DNA of 64,000 nt from contig JAQFVV010000229.1 of assembly GCA_028023455.1 (NCBI GenBank), positions 370,501 through 434,500 of the forward strand, written 5' to 3'. Every line of letters begins with the position of its first letter. Within the stretch, counting starts at the first letter, position 1. Under the pieces are notes generated by a model. That model saw nothing but the letters and a program-made list of their open reading frames with translations. It made no database searches and was not told the DNA's origin. The translations under genes and the position numbers were made by a program. This document shows, piece by piece, positions 15,146 through 26,699 of the stretch. Source of the stretch: Epiperipatus broadwayi. Taxonomy: Eukaryota; Onychophora; Udeonychophora; Euonychophora; Peripatidae.

Positions 15146-15320
15146 TACAATAACTCCCCTCATATACACTTTCATGCAATTTTTTTAATGATTTCTTTAT
15201 TTTTCTGACAGTTTCAACTGTCCTGTAGTCTTCATCAGAGCAATATTAATCTTAAAACATAAGATTAAGATCGCTCTGAAAAAGTTTTTGCATTAAAGGG
15301 TATATGAGGAGAGTTATATG
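15146..15320. mobile_element. Small foldback insertion (MITE- or pLTR-like)
   Basis: About 175 bp with inverted ends: ATAACTCCCCTCATATACAC on the left and TGTATATGAGGAGAGTTAT-like sequence on the right. It interrupts the inverted copy of the surrounding repeat. Inside are a second inverted pair (AGAGCAATATTAATCTTA / AAGATTAAGATCGCTCT) and a hammerhead-like core on the minus strand. Confidence 0.6.
15204..15240 (-). ncRNA. Hammerhead-ribozyme-like core
   Basis: On the minus strand CTGATGA (complement of 15232-15238) is followed after 16 nt by GAAAC (complement of 15211-15215). This is the spacing and wording of the hammerhead catalytic core CUGAUGA..GAAA. The intervening stem II would be weak (ACT/AGT with a bulge and flanking A-T). 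I could not place a convincing stem III and cleavage triplet. Penelope-like elements and retrozymes commonly carry such motifs in their terminal repeats. A decayed or minimal ribozyme is inference. Confidence 0.35.
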
Positions 15321-15500
15321 AATATATGAATATATGAAGAAATGCAAAAAAAGTAAAATGAGAAAAATAAGAATATGGACTTGGGATGTTGGATGAGTAG
15401 GCACTAGATAGAGATTTTATGCACAAACCTTCCTGCATCCAGTGGTTACAAAGGCTTGCACTTGGTGGCACTACTATATGAAGAGTTTGGTACTATTATT

Positions 15501-16411
15501 AAATGCATCTGTTTGTCATTATTAAAATCATCATCTTTACATATTGTTGAAATAAAAAGTCATACTTCCAAGCTATTAAATTACTTATTCATTTATTAAA
15601 TTTATATACACCATTTATTATACTATTGCTATTGAAATACAAATTAATAGGGTAGGATAAAATCCCTTTTTACCATCGTGCTTAGAATAAGTTAATAAAC
15701 TTTAAATGTATCTTTTAATTGAATAATTAAGATTGATTTAATTAAGAACCCTGAGAATTAATTAATTGAACATTATATTCAATTTGGGAATGAGCGAATA
15801 AATTTGCTAGCCTTATTTAAAAGTACATAATAATTTGTATCAAAGTAGTTATTACGCAAGAGATATCGTAACAGAATATATGTATTTAAGAAATATAGTA
15901 AGACTAACAATTTATTGTTTTTAAATTTAATGTATTATTAAATTCTGGAATAGTTATTATTATTTATTTTATGCAAAAAATAAACGTACACTTTTGCTAC
16001 TATCAGATTGCGACCTAAACTTTAGGTTACAATATATATATATACATAGTTAGATAGTAAAAATAATAATAATAATAATGTCATTTGTAACAGCTGTTAT
16101 AGAACATATATATTAACAATTATACATTAAAAACCTTTTTCTGCGCATAATTTTAAGCCATTACAAATGCTAAACATCTGTTTTAACTGTTTACCTATTA
16201 TTACTTACAGACCGTCATTTATTGCTTTATAATAGAAGCAAATAACAACAGCAGCAACAACAAATAAAATAAAACATAATTAAGAAAGATAAAATTGAGA
16301 TACAGCAATTTAGATAGATAGACAGTTATACAAATAAATTGATTTTTATATCAAATATCACTTTATATAAAAATCCGAGATTAAAGCAATAAAATATTAT
16401 TTATTTTTTAG
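15501..16411. other. Intron end; hairpin next to a TA run
   Basis: AT-rich intron. At 16013-16027 a perfect hairpin (ACCTAAA-C-TTTAGGT) is followed directly by TACAATATATATATA, one of many TACAAT/(TA)n junctions in this window. The intron ends in TTATTTTTTAG (16401-16411), a good acceptor. Confidence 0.5.
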
Positions 16412-16469
16412 GACTGCTAAAGACATTCCAGAAACTACACATCCTGTAGAGTTTCCTAATATTATGCAG
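16412..16469 (+). CDS. QRICH2/DUF4795-like protein, 58-nt internal exon
   Basis: A short exon between TTATTTTTTAG and GTAAAAAA. It opens with one base that completes the split Arg codon from the exon ending at 3889, then encodes TAKDIPETTHPVEFPNIMQ and ends on a codon boundary (phase 0). The reading continues in frame into the terminal exon at 31617. Consistent phase at both junctions and consensus splice sites are the main evidence. The sequence itself is low in recognisable domains. It is flanked by introns of about 12.5 kb and 15.1 kb. Confidence 0.65.
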
Positions 16470-17400
16470 GTAAAAAATTTCTAATATTTTAAGAATTTAT
16501 GTATAAGTGATTCATTAAATAATAGTAGATAGATAGAAGATTAAAATTGTTTTGACTAGGCAGGAGAGTTCAAGTTTCACTCCAGAAAAAAACTAAAAAG
16601 TCAAGAAGACAAGTTAGATATTCATTTACCAAAAAATAATTTGATGGCTAGTTAGCAATTCTTGAAGATAATTAACTAAGGTGAATTAATATAATGTAAC
16701 TTATATATATATTTAAAAAGAAACGTTTCCAATTTTAAATATGCTTGATGCAAAATCGAGCGTTTTTTAAATTGATAGTGAGAATTTTTATATCTCATTG
16801 AAAATATACTGTCATTAGTTGGAGATATTAAATTTAAAATTGTTGCCATTTTTTGTAAGACGAGATGATACCAGAAAATCTGAAGGAATTAAATGTGCAA
16901 TTGCAGATAAAACGTTACGATAGAAACTATTGATGATTTAAGCGTGACATGTATAATGGCAATTGTAAAAATCAAAATTAAATAGGAAGGGCTTAAAGGA
17001 ATTTGCTATTAATTAAAAGGAGACTCTTTGATCCTTCTTTGGAGGCTTACATAAATGTTTATACCATATGTTAGTTTTGTAGCCTGAGTTTTTTAATTAA
17101 AATATCAGTTAAGTTTTCTTAAAGATAGGATGAAGTCTATGTCTGTGAATGATCTTAATTTAATAAATATTAATAATCATGTAAGATAGAAATAATACCC
17201 TTATTCACAAAAGACTGAAAATTCTTCAGCCAAGACAACGGTAAATGGCCAAACTCAGAAGGTGCTAAAAATATTCTGATTGAAAACCTTGGCTATCATT
17301 CAATGACGATTTTTTATTTAATTACCTGAATTTACAGATCATTTTCAAACGAAGGAACATCCCAAATTGGAAAAAGCACTGTTCAATATTAAATGAGATA
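16470..17400. other. Intron, possibly degraded 5' end of the LINE
   Basis: AT-rich sequence with many stops in all frames. Purine-rich stretches from about 16850 onward could be the decayed 5' part of the LINE that follows, but no motif can be read here. Confidence 0.35.
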
Positions 17401-19510
17401 TTGTTGGATATAGAGGATCTAGAAGAAAAAGTGAAGAGACAATTGATTTAAAAAGTCGGCATATAAGTTTACTGCAAAGATACAAATAATGGAAGCACTA
17501 GTGGTATAAAATTCATTATATATTAAAAGTCAAAGTGGAGATTAATGATATATCATACAAAGTGGCAGTAATAATTATACAAATTAAAAAAATAACAAAT
17601 GCAGATAATTCATGCTTATGCTAGAACAAGTTCTAATTGTAATAAAGTAGAGGATTTACAAAATGATTTTGATTAGATTGAATAATATTTTAAATGTCAT
17701 GAAAAAGTTTAATACTAGAATTGATAAACAACTGAAACAAGAAAAAGCTTTGGGTAAATGTGGTTATAGTGATGGAAATGAGAAAAAACATATATTTGTA
17801 AAATTTGTCGAAAAAGAAGAGTTTTAAATTATGAATTCTTTCTGTAAAAAATACTAAATGTACCAAGAAAATGACTATATTTTGACAAGCAGAAAGTATG
17901 CATTTCAAGATTATATTGTTTAATAGATTCAACATAGGGAATAATTTATCAGAGAAATGTAAAACATGTATTAATATAAAGATAAAAAGAAATTGTTAAT
18001 AAAGATAGTATTAACGGTGTATATTTCCAATCATTAAATTAAATACAATTTGACAATTATTTTAAATATTAACAAACTTTGAAAATATTCACACTTGATT
18101 GGAAACAATAAAAATAACTGATAATCTATTATGAACTGAAAACGAGGTAGTGAGTATAAACAAAAAAAAAAATTCCAACTAATTTTTTCCCTGAGACAAA
18201 ACAATATATGGCAAATATTAAAAATGATCCATCCAGAAGAATTGAATATTTTGAGTATTGTCAAATGAGACAAAAAGAATTAATATTATAAAAATTATAA
18301 TTGCGAATTAGCAATAAAACCCATAGTAAAGAATAAAAGTTTCAAAACTGTAAAACAATATCTGGAATTATTATTTGAAAAAGAGACGACATTATGAAAT
18401 GTGTAGAACACTTCTATAAAAAAATTATATAGTAATAAAGAACTGGAAAATAAAATATCTTCTACAATTATCATCCAAACTATCAAGTATTTTAAATAAT
18501 TAGTTCAAACATGAAATTGAATATCAGAAATGGAAAGCTCTAGGAAATTACTTATTGTTATTTTAAATGAAATAAATGAAGAAGTAGAAAACTTGTTATC
18601 AAAGCTATATACATGTCTAAATAATAAAGATTTATCAAATGATTAGAAGAATATAGTAGTAATATTGATATATATATAAAAAATATTAGAAATTACAGAC
18701 CTATTCTTCTTCTAGCAATGCTATGCAAAATACTTATCAAGATAACGACAATTTTTGTACACTAAATTTTGGGTTTAACAAATCAAAAGAACAACCTGGA
18801 TTTAAAAGTGATTTTAGCACAGTAGAATACAACAAAGCATTGAGAGATATTATAAAATATACCAACGAAAATGAAATACCATTATGTGTTGAAATTGTAC
18901 TTTATGAATATATATTTGATTCTACAAACATATATTCGGATGCTTAAAGCTTAAATCGGCAAAATATACATCTGAAATATTGTCATCTACGGAATAATAT
19001 TGATCTAAGTGCCCAACTTTGATTAGATTACATTGTAATACTAACAATATTAAAGTGATGCGAGTTCCTATCTTTAAAACGTTTACAACAATTTTAGAAA
19101 TTTTTTTTAGATTTAAATGGGAAACTGAAAAAGTAAATATAGATGAAGATTATTTAAAATATTTAGATTTTGCAGACGATGTGGTTGTTATTGCGAATAA
19201 CAAAATAAGAAAATTTTGCAAGAGTTATCAGATGAAAGTAAAAAGAAAGATAAAAATAAAATAAAGTTATGTTCAATATATTATCTCAGAAAAAGAAAAT
19301 AAATATTAATAGTCATAAATTACAAGAAGTTAAACAACTACAAATATCTAGATCAAATTATTAACATAGATGAAAACGTAATAGATACAATTAATCATAG
19401 AATTAAACTTGGTTGGAATATGTTTGGTAGAAATAATTTAGTTTTAAAAGAAAACATACCTCAAATAAAAAATTCAAATATTAGTAATTTGTTGTAAAGT
19501 TCGTATTTTT
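17400..19510 (+). mobile_element. Degenerate RTE-clade non-LTR retrotransposon (endonuclease and reverse transcriptase)
   Basis: Riddled with stops and frameshifts, but the motif order of an RTE ORF2 can be followed on the plus strand. Endonuclease part: GSTSGIKFI (17491), HAYARTSSNCNKVEDLQ (17611; family pattern YAPTS..), GKCGYSDGNEKKHIFVKF (about 17754), ENDYILTSRK (about 17866; family NEIDYILT). Linker: RRIEYFEYCQMRQKE (about 18238). Reverse transcriptase: NYRPI (about 18690), EQPGFKSDFSTVE (about 18789; family REQAGFR), LDFADDVVVI with the catalytic DD (19163-19192). After the active site: LDQIINIDENVIDTINHRI and KLGWNMFGRNN (19351-19440). The AP-type endonuclease nicks DNA and the RT copies by target-primed reverse transcription. 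This copy is dead. It lies sense to the host gene in intron 2. RTE is the best fit; a related clade is possible. Confidence 0.85.
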
Positions 19511-19878
19511 AAATATGGTAGTAATCTTTATAAACAAAAAGAGGATTTAAGTATGAGAAATAGTATGAATGGATTTTTGGCAGGAGTATATATGTACAAT
19601 TTTGAAATATGTAAATACTTTAAACAAGTTTTAACCTGTATTCAATGCGCTTTAAAATTCATAATAATGAAGCATATTTTTCCGATAGAGGGAATCTTCC
19701 AAACCACGACTCAAGAGAGCGACTTTTATGAAGATAAAAGCGGCTTTCTTATCTTTAACCTAAAAGCAAATCCTATTTAAAGTATTTACATATTCTTTCT
19801 GTACGTTCAATAAATTAATTACTACTCTTCAATAATTTATAGAATTTCCAATATTAAGATCGTTAATATTAACTCGCT

Positions 19879-19899
19879 GTAAATCGCAAGATTTCGTGT
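19879..19899 (+). other. GNRA-capped hairpin motif shared with the 51-kb palindrome
   Basis: AAATC-GCAA-GATTT (19881-19894), embedded in TGTAAATCGCAAGATTTCG. The same 5-bp stem with a GAAA loop occurs in both arms of the palindrome at 50613-51355. It lies just before the Penelope module below, so it may mark that element's terminal repeat. Confidence 0.4.
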
Positions 19900-19934
19900 A
19901 GGTTAAATTGTAATGGAAATAGTGGACGTAAACA

Positions 19935-20546
19935 ATGGAGAAAACAACTACTTCACCTTCCAAATCAAGATGCTTTAGATTCGCCTATATAATGAGATTA
20001 TTAAAGGTTTTATTTTCTAATAAAAATATTGATAAAATAAAAAATAGAATAAAATTAAATATGAATAATAATAGTAGAAAGATAATTTATATTGGTTTTA
20101 ATATTTCAAAGGATGTTTAATATTAAAATTAGGAACTTATTTAATATGATTAATAAGAAATATAAGTTTTTATTTGTCCGGTTTCTAAATGAAAAAAGTT
20201 TAAGATTATTAATTAATGATAATAGGAATTATAATAATTTAGAAATTGTGAATTCGGTTTATAGAATAAAATGTTTGAATTGTTTTAAAAATAAAGAGAT
20301 ATTATACATTGGGAATATACAATAAATAAATTAGCAACTAGATTAAAACAGCATTTAAATGATAAAAATTCTGCTGTTTTTAATTATATGACTATGTTTA
20401 AATATAAAGATTTTGATATAAAGCCTTTGGAATATATAAAATCATATTATAAAAGAATAACAAAGGAAGTAATTCACATTAGTGAAATTAAATCTGAATT
20501 GAATAGAATGTTAATGGAAAAAAAAAAAGATAACAGATTTTTTTAA
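19935..20546 (+). mobile_element. Penelope-like element fragment: RT-GIY-YIG linker and GIY-YIG endonuclease
   Basis: Two overlapping frames read as one protein after frameshift repair by eye. RKIIYIGFNISKDV (about 20076-20117) and the following NLFNMINKKYKFLFVRFLN match the segment between RT and endonuclease in Penelope-like elements. Then SVYRIKCLNCF..EILYIGN (20258-20319) is the GIY-YIG signature. After a stop, ATRLKQHLNDKNSAVFNY (20335 onward), DFDIKPLEYIK and KEVIHISEIKSELNR follow the usual order. The frame ends at about 20546, followed by (TA)n at 20646. No RT is present upstream; an unrelated RTE LINE ends about 350 bp before. Same strand as the LINE and the host gene. A dead copy. 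Confidence 0.8.
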
Positions 20547-20643
20547 TTAAATGGTTTTTAGGGTATTCTTAGATAAGTATATGAGTATAAAAATAAGATA
20601 GAGTTTTGAGATTGTTGTAATAGAAAGGGTTTGAAGTAAAGAG

Positions 20644-20645
<2 letters not shown>

Positions 20646-20691
<46 letters not shown>
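20646..20691. repeat. (TA)n microsatellite
   Basis: About 46 bp of TA repeat shortly downstream of the Penelope fragment. Confidence 0.95.
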
Positions 20692-20693
<2 letters not shown>

Positions 20694-20699
20694 AATTGT

Positions 20700-23400
20700 T
20701 TGGAATATTTGATATTTAGATTTATTGTTATATATTTTTATTTTTCAGTTTCATTGATAAAGATTATAATATTAAATAATCGAAGTGCTGGTGTATATTT
20801 ATATATTTTTATAATAAGCATATAAAAATAAAATTAAAAAAAAAGTTGATGAATTGAATTATAGATACTGAATTTTATGAATTATTTTGAAAAGAAAACT
20901 GTGTTGGTGATATTTTTAAATTTATTTATTTGTTAACAATCAATAAAAATAATAAAAAAGTTAAATGAACACAATAATAATTACTGATTAAATATGTGGT
21001 GTATATCCACATGATGTAAAACATAACTCTTTTTGGAGAAAGTTGTTAAGCATTATTTAAAAGTCCTAATTATAAATAATCAATAATATAAATAATGTTT
21101 TATTGCATCTTTAATTAAATAATATCTGTTCTCACTAGGTATGACTTACAAACTTAGCTACTTCAGAAACTAACAAAATTTTAGTCCAACTTAAAATATT
21201 ATTTGTGAATTATGGTTTTAATTAACTTGATCCCAAGAAATATTGGTATCATTCCATAAGAGGCCTATCAAGTTCCCTTATAAATAAAATGAGAATATAA
21301 TATGTGAGGAGCTTCAATCAACTGAACAATAATATTTATACTAATATCAGTGCCACATGTATAATTAAATATACAGTAGAATCTTTATAACTTCTTGACA
21401 ATATTTATGTGGATCAATAAGAAAGACAATATCTATAAAATATCTCAACTCTATATTTTATATCTTTAATTAGAGAAACATCAGATTAAAACAACAGATC
21501 AATAAAACATATAAATATCAAATATTAAGACTTAACTATAAATAGTTAGTAATTATTTTTACACTTTAACACCTGATTTTCAAAGTACAAAGAATTGATA
21601 ACACACATTTATATCAAATGGTAATCATAAAAGATATTACCTGTATCTTTTTATATTTTTCTTTTTGTGAAAAGCTCAACTGACCAAGATAAAATATAAA
21701 TATTATAACACTTAAACACATTTGAGAAGTATAATATCTTTCTCATAATTTAAATAAAGTAAAAGTCTTTTAAAAATATTTAGAATATTTATTCTCATGC
21801 AGTCTTTCAAAATATTTGAAAGTGATAAAAGTCTTTGAATGTTTTGGATTATAAAATCCTAATAGATAGAAAAGACACAATTTAATCTGTATAATAAATA
21901 ATTGGTAATGAAGTTTGAGTCTTTCCAAAGTCATAAAACCTCTTTTTATATTCTGGGTATGGAACATAGACATTAATCTCTGACGGATGCAATTTATAAA
22001 TTATAGTTTTTCTTAAGATATTCATGAAGACATAATCCATTATTTAAAATTTTAATTTTTTCATAACAATTATGTAAAGAAAATGTGTTTATTTATGTGA
22101 AGATGATTATAAAATATACTAATTTATCCAGGGGAAAATAAAATTTAGTAGATAAAATTCATATTTAACAAATAATTGTTCAATATATTAGGATTGATTC
22201 AATAAATTTTATCAAACAAATTTTTGAAGATGAGATAACCGTAGCATTCTATATAATTTTAAATTTTCAGATTTAAATTCAAGTTTTATAGTTTTATTAC
22301 TTTTTGAAAGTGCGTTACCAAATCATAAATATGCTTAGATTTTTAGTTCTCCATTCAAGACAGTATTGAGAAACATTTGCTATTTTAAGGCAAATGTTTA
22401 TTATTTTCACACTCCATCATTGCTGAAGTGTAAGATGCCAATACTGCTAATTTTAAATTTAAGTATAATTCAGTGCATTTGCAATCAATTAATAAGAAAG
22501 ACAAAACAATTCTTAACACGTAGTTCTATCTATACATTTGCTTCATATGATCAATGAGAGCATCATCTTTATTTAAAATTCTCTTTTTGACCTTTTACAG
22601 GAATGTTTTACCATAGTTTGTAGGAAATCATCAGATGATATTTGGAAGTTGTAAAATAAAATCACTTTAATATTATAAAATATTATATTTAAATATTTTA
22701 ACCACATTACTACACGAATTAATAAAATTAAAATACATATTATTTTATAAGCAAATATCCATATAGCAAAATATAAATTAAAGGTACTTATATGTTAGAT
22801 TTACTACGCTTTTTAAATATATATCAATCTACTAATAACTTTCTAATCTTATGATGTGACCAAATAATGTATACACTTAAACCTTATACAAACATAAAAT
22901 ACTAAATTTGTCAAAATAGACCAAGTGTACATGATATTTTCACAAAATTTCCAAAGTTATCAGCAGTGTGAATATGTATGAGAAAAGGTGTAGCAGTATT
23001 AATACGTGACAATAATTGCACCAGACTAAATCTAACAATACTAAAAATATGAATTCCATACAAAAATAAATCTGAAAAAGATTTATGCTATTTCCAAATG
23101 TTACTTTAAATATAGATAAAATAATCACTAAATTACAAAATGCTTAAAATATACATATATGGTAATTACTGTGCAATATTTAACAGGAATTGTCAATGAA
23201 ACAATAAATTTGCCTTTCTACTTTATTTTATGCGGATAAAATTTTGATTTAAAATAGAGATAAAGTAAACTTTTTTATTTTTTTCAGAATGGAGACTTGC
23301 TTAACACATAATTATGTATTATAATGCCTGCTGGGATCTTCACCAGAAATATTAATAAGTAGTAACTGTACTTTTTTCAACTCTCCACCCCCCAAAAAAA
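20700..23400. other. AT-rich intron without recognised features
   Basis: Several short frames on both strands have no recognisable motif. No repeat copy or promoter was identified. Confidence 0.45.
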
Positions 23401-23419
23401 TTTAAATTACTACACTTTT

Positions 23420-23740
23420 ATTATGTCTTCAATGTGGTGGACTAATTTTTTTGATGTTGTTCAGTATGATTTACATGGAAATGTTTAGTAACTGGCAGCT
23501 CATAATTCAGCTGTTTTATAGGCTTTCCAATAGTCCAAATAAATTGTCGATTTCTCTTCTACATTCTGTTTGATGGCTTCCATCAGAGTTGCTGCTGTTC
23601 TACCATGAATTCTCATGATTAAACAGTTGCCGATTTCCCTATTATGGAAGAATTCATCTTACTCGATTTTTTTTTTTGTGCAAAAGGCTCTCACCAATTT
23701 CAATGATTTTGTTAGAGTCTCCAATTTTACGTTTTTCTGT
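23420..23740 (-). pseudogene. ISXO2/IS1595-like (Merlin-related) DNA transposase relic
   Basis: Read on the minus strand across frameshifts, the order of an ISXO2-like transposase is clear: KIIEIGESL (complement of about 23684-23710; family IDES), GRTAATLMEAIKQNVEEKST, IYLDYWKAYKTAEL (complement of 23503-23547; family SDCWxAY), VTKHFHVNHTE (complement of 23458-23490), then HHIEDI after a frameshift. The family uses a DDE/DDN-type triad. Here the first Asp (IDES) is Gly, the second (LDYW) is present, and the NH motif is present. A host-domesticated protein is unlikely given stops and the lost Asp. Inserted antisense in intron 2. Terminal inverted repeats were not identified. Confidence 0.75.
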
Positions 23741-24239
23741 ACTAAACCAAGCTCTGTTTTCCCCCATTCTATGAATTTTAATTTGCAAGCCCAGCTGTAA
23801 ATAAATCAGATCATCATCAAAAATGGAATCTGGAACCTTGCAACTACATTCCCTTTGAAGGCCATTTTATGAATACTACAATGCTATTGCTTGTCCGAAG
23901 TATCCAAATGTTCATCATTTTGTACTGTTTAGAAAAAAAAAAGTATATTAATCAGAAAATTGGAAAAAATAAATCAGTACTGAAGTAAAAATACTTTGAT
24001 AAGAACTTGTCTGAATAAAATCTGGACAATAAATGAAAGTATAAATTTATCACATTATTGGACGAAATCGGATGAGATCGCAGGATTTATTTAATAAGAT
24101 TGCAATGTTAGACATTTATCATGAATAGGAAAAGGCTTACCATTTTTTTCTATGTCGCAGAACTAATATGTAAATACCAAATTAAATGTTATTACTCTAT
24201 GTAATTTTAAGTTCTTTTTACATTTAATTTTTTATTATC

Positions 24240-24270
<31 letters not shown>

Positions 24271-25080
24271 TTACTTAAGTATTTTAAAGTTAAAATTCAT
24301 TCAAGACTAAGAGAATCATTTGTGTATGCACACACATATATTAAAATTTTATGTTAAAACTTTCTATTGTTATCCAGTGTAATTTTTAAATATTATATGT
24401 ACAATAATAAAGTGACTACTATTATTAGTGTTATGTCTTTTGATTTTATGTATAGGTCTTTTAAAATTAAACTTTGCATGACTATTTTATAATTAAATGT
24501 GAACGCAATAAAAAAAGATGCATATATTCGAAAATGTTATATTTGTAAAATACATCTGGGCAAATAATTCGCTTTAAAAATAATATTATAAATAATTCAA
24601 TATCACTTGTACGACATTATCCATAGCCATAATGAGAATAATAGTAATAATTTATAATAGTTGCTATATTATGAAGCCAATAAAAGTTTTTAAAAAGTAT
24701 GCCTAAAACCGTTTATTTGAACACATTAATTACCATTACAATTTATATATATTGTAACGATATATAAATATGTCGTTACATTTATTTAAAATAAAAACTT
24801 AAAAGTTCGCAAATAAAAGTAAAAAACTAAACGCTAAAATTAAAATATTGTTAAACGTATATACATTCGCACAGATGCTAAACTTTAAAAATATTTTTTT
24901 TTATATAAATAAAAAAAGGTATTTGAACGTTTTTTTTTTTTTTTTTTGATAAAAAAATACAAGAGTTAAATATTAAAATATTTAATATAAGTTAAAATAA
25001 AAACAGGTATTAATTAATTCCTGTAATCTATAAATGGAAATGATTGTTTATTATTTGAAAAACAAGCTAGCCCTCAAGGC
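23741..25080. other. Intron with short (AAT)n and a small palindrome
   Basis: The first 200 bp may be the 5' side of the transposase relic. (AAT)10 lies at about 24238-24268. At 24753-24780 TGTAACGA and TCGTTACA form an inverted pair directly after a TATATATAT run. The rest is plain AT-rich sequence. Confidence 0.5.
24753..24780. repeat. TGTAACGA / TCGTTACA mini-palindrome beside a TA run
   Basis: Perfect 8-bp inverted repeat with a 12-nt AT spacer, preceded by TTATATATAT. It has the same layout as the palindrome at 58584-58609. Confidence 0.7.
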
Positions 25081-25084
25081 TCTT

Positions 25085-25560
25085 ATGTAATTAAAAAGTC
25101 AGATGAAAAGTTAGATAAGAGAAGAAAGAAATTTTAGCTTGACCAATGGAAGCACTAGGCCTTGGCTCGGACCCTAACGAAAGTGATAGACTAGTGACGT
25201 TTTGTTCATTGAATCCTTGTGGATAATATAAAAAGGGAAATACAGTTTTTTTTTCGGTCAGTTCCAGCGTTGTGTGTTTGAGAGATGTGGTATGACGCAC
25301 ATACCACACTCTCTATATAAAAAAAAAAATGAAAAGACTGATACCTTGAACCAGCAAATGCCACCTCCTGAACATTAGATTGATCTTTCAATTAAAGACT
25401 CCATGGACATTGACACCAGGAACCGGGAGCTCTGCTACCATAAGCTATAGGAAAAGAACAATTATTAAAATCAATCAAGAACTTTCGTCAAGTTGTACAA
25501 ATTAATAAACAAGCCAACTTATTTAAAATGGACTCTTATCTGACTTTTGTAAGTTTTTAA
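25085..25560 (+). mobile_element. LTR-like segment with TATA box and hairpin
   Basis: G+C-richer than its surroundings. It has TATAAAAAGG (about 25228) followed by TCAGTT (about 25258), as in a core promoter, then a hairpin at 25281-25313. About 250 bp beyond its end, TTGGTGACAACGC (25828-25840) begins with TGG like a tRNA primer-binding site. No second copy lies in the window and no coding region is evident, so the LTR identity is inference. Confidence 0.3.
25286..25308. repeat. Perfect 9-bp inverted repeat (hairpin)
   Basis: TGTGGTATG and CATACCACA are separated by ACGCA. The stem extends outward with AGAG/CTCT. It lies about 60 bp after the TATA-like box, so it would be in the 5' leader of any transcript. 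Confidence 0.8.
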
Positions 25561-26640
25561 ATCAAATTAATAATGGTTAATTTTATATCTTTCCCGATTG
25601 TTAAAAAAAATCATTTCCCTTTTAATATTTTTATTTGTAGTAATATTTTATTGTAGAAATTATTTAAATGTATGAAATTTAAGTTGTTTATAGACGCTTG
25701 CATGGATTCGTTTGCGGTTAATTATATTTTGGTTTTCATATTTGATCAAAATACATAGACATTCGATAAATAATGATACCTTACGGTGAGTATCTAAAAT
25801 GTATTTATTCGGATGTCTTTTAAGTTATTGGTGACAACGCAAGTATCTTATGGTGAATACTATTGGGTTACTTATAAGTTTCCCTCTGCGATTGTTGGTA
25901 TCAATAATTTTGTATTTTGATCGTTTATGTTTATTTTGAAATGTTTTTGACCGTGGAATCTATGTAATCGATCTATACCCAACATTTTTAAACAAATCTG
26001 TGCGAACGTATTTAAATGTTAAAATTAAGTCGGGCGTGAATGGCTATATAGTTTTGTAAAGTTGTATTAAGGGAGGGAATCTTAGGTTATTCATTTCGTA
26101 GTTGAATTGGTTCAATGGATTGGATATATTTGTGTAATTAGTAGATGTAGTATGAGGTCCGCTACGGGCAGGATTATAGATATACGCCACACACCCTCTG
26201 TTTGCCTATGGATGGGTTTGTAAGTCGGCAGAAGACCGCAGTCCATTCCTATGGAGTTTTTTGTTTATTGATCTACTTGCCAACAGATGTCACATTCCTG
26301 TTGGTGGAGAGTCAATATCTTCTCTATTTCTACTTATTGCTCAGATGTACATTCCTGACAATATAGTATTTTGTGTTGTCGTATCATGCTACATTAAATA
26401 CATGAATGTATCAGATGGATTGGCATCAGTTGATTGCGAAATTTGTTGCCTAAGGTTAAATCAGGGAAGAATATTTTCCTTTCAAATGCAGACCTATGTA
26501 GCCTATTCATACCCGACCCTCTAAATAAAATATTAAACATTATAGCAAGCTATTTTAAATGTAAAATTAAAAATTAAGATAAAAATCTAAATGTTAAACT
26601 TATTCCTCGAGTTTAGAATGATTTTATATGTGCGTAAATA
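25561..26640 (+). other. G+C-moderate intron segment, unrecognised
   Basis: Contains two similar pieces, ATACCTTACGGTGAGTATC (25777) and AGTATCTTATGGTGAATACT (25851), and an open frame of 87 codons (26261-26521) with no recognisable domain. An AATAAA follows at about 26524. It could be the interior or second half of a retroelement related to the 25.1-kb segment. I see nothing decisive. Confidence 0.3.
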
Positions 26641-26699
26641 AATATTTTTCTGTGTTAATTTCTGGCAGTGGCTTTTATTATTTTTTTATATTTATATCT

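Larger units (their letters stand above)
13286..15500. repeat. Array of about 450-bp repeats, direct then inverted
   Basis: Four diverged direct copies start near 13286, 13703, 14151 and 14541 (each from ACATCAYATGATYACCAT). They share GAGTACCAAACTCTCC, ATGGATGCAGGAAAGTTTGTGCATAAAATC, TGCCTACTCATYCAACAT and a TCTTAGGATCTAAT block. Spacing is roughly 390-450 bp. From about 14735 to 15140 and 15380 to 15500 the same unit runs on the opposite strand, so the whole is a large imperfect palindrome. The same family forms the foldback at 11.3 kb. Short frames reading SLSSAYSSNIPS are by-products of the repeat. No coding function is seen. Confidence 0.85.

Noticed and set aside
13235-15471. Frames containing SLSSAYSSNIPS as a small protein family
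   Set aside because: They follow copies of a non-coding repeat, in varying frames and strands, with stops close by.
26261-26521. 87-codon frame
   Set aside because: No recognised similarity and no splice or promoter context. It is reported only as part of the surrounding segment.
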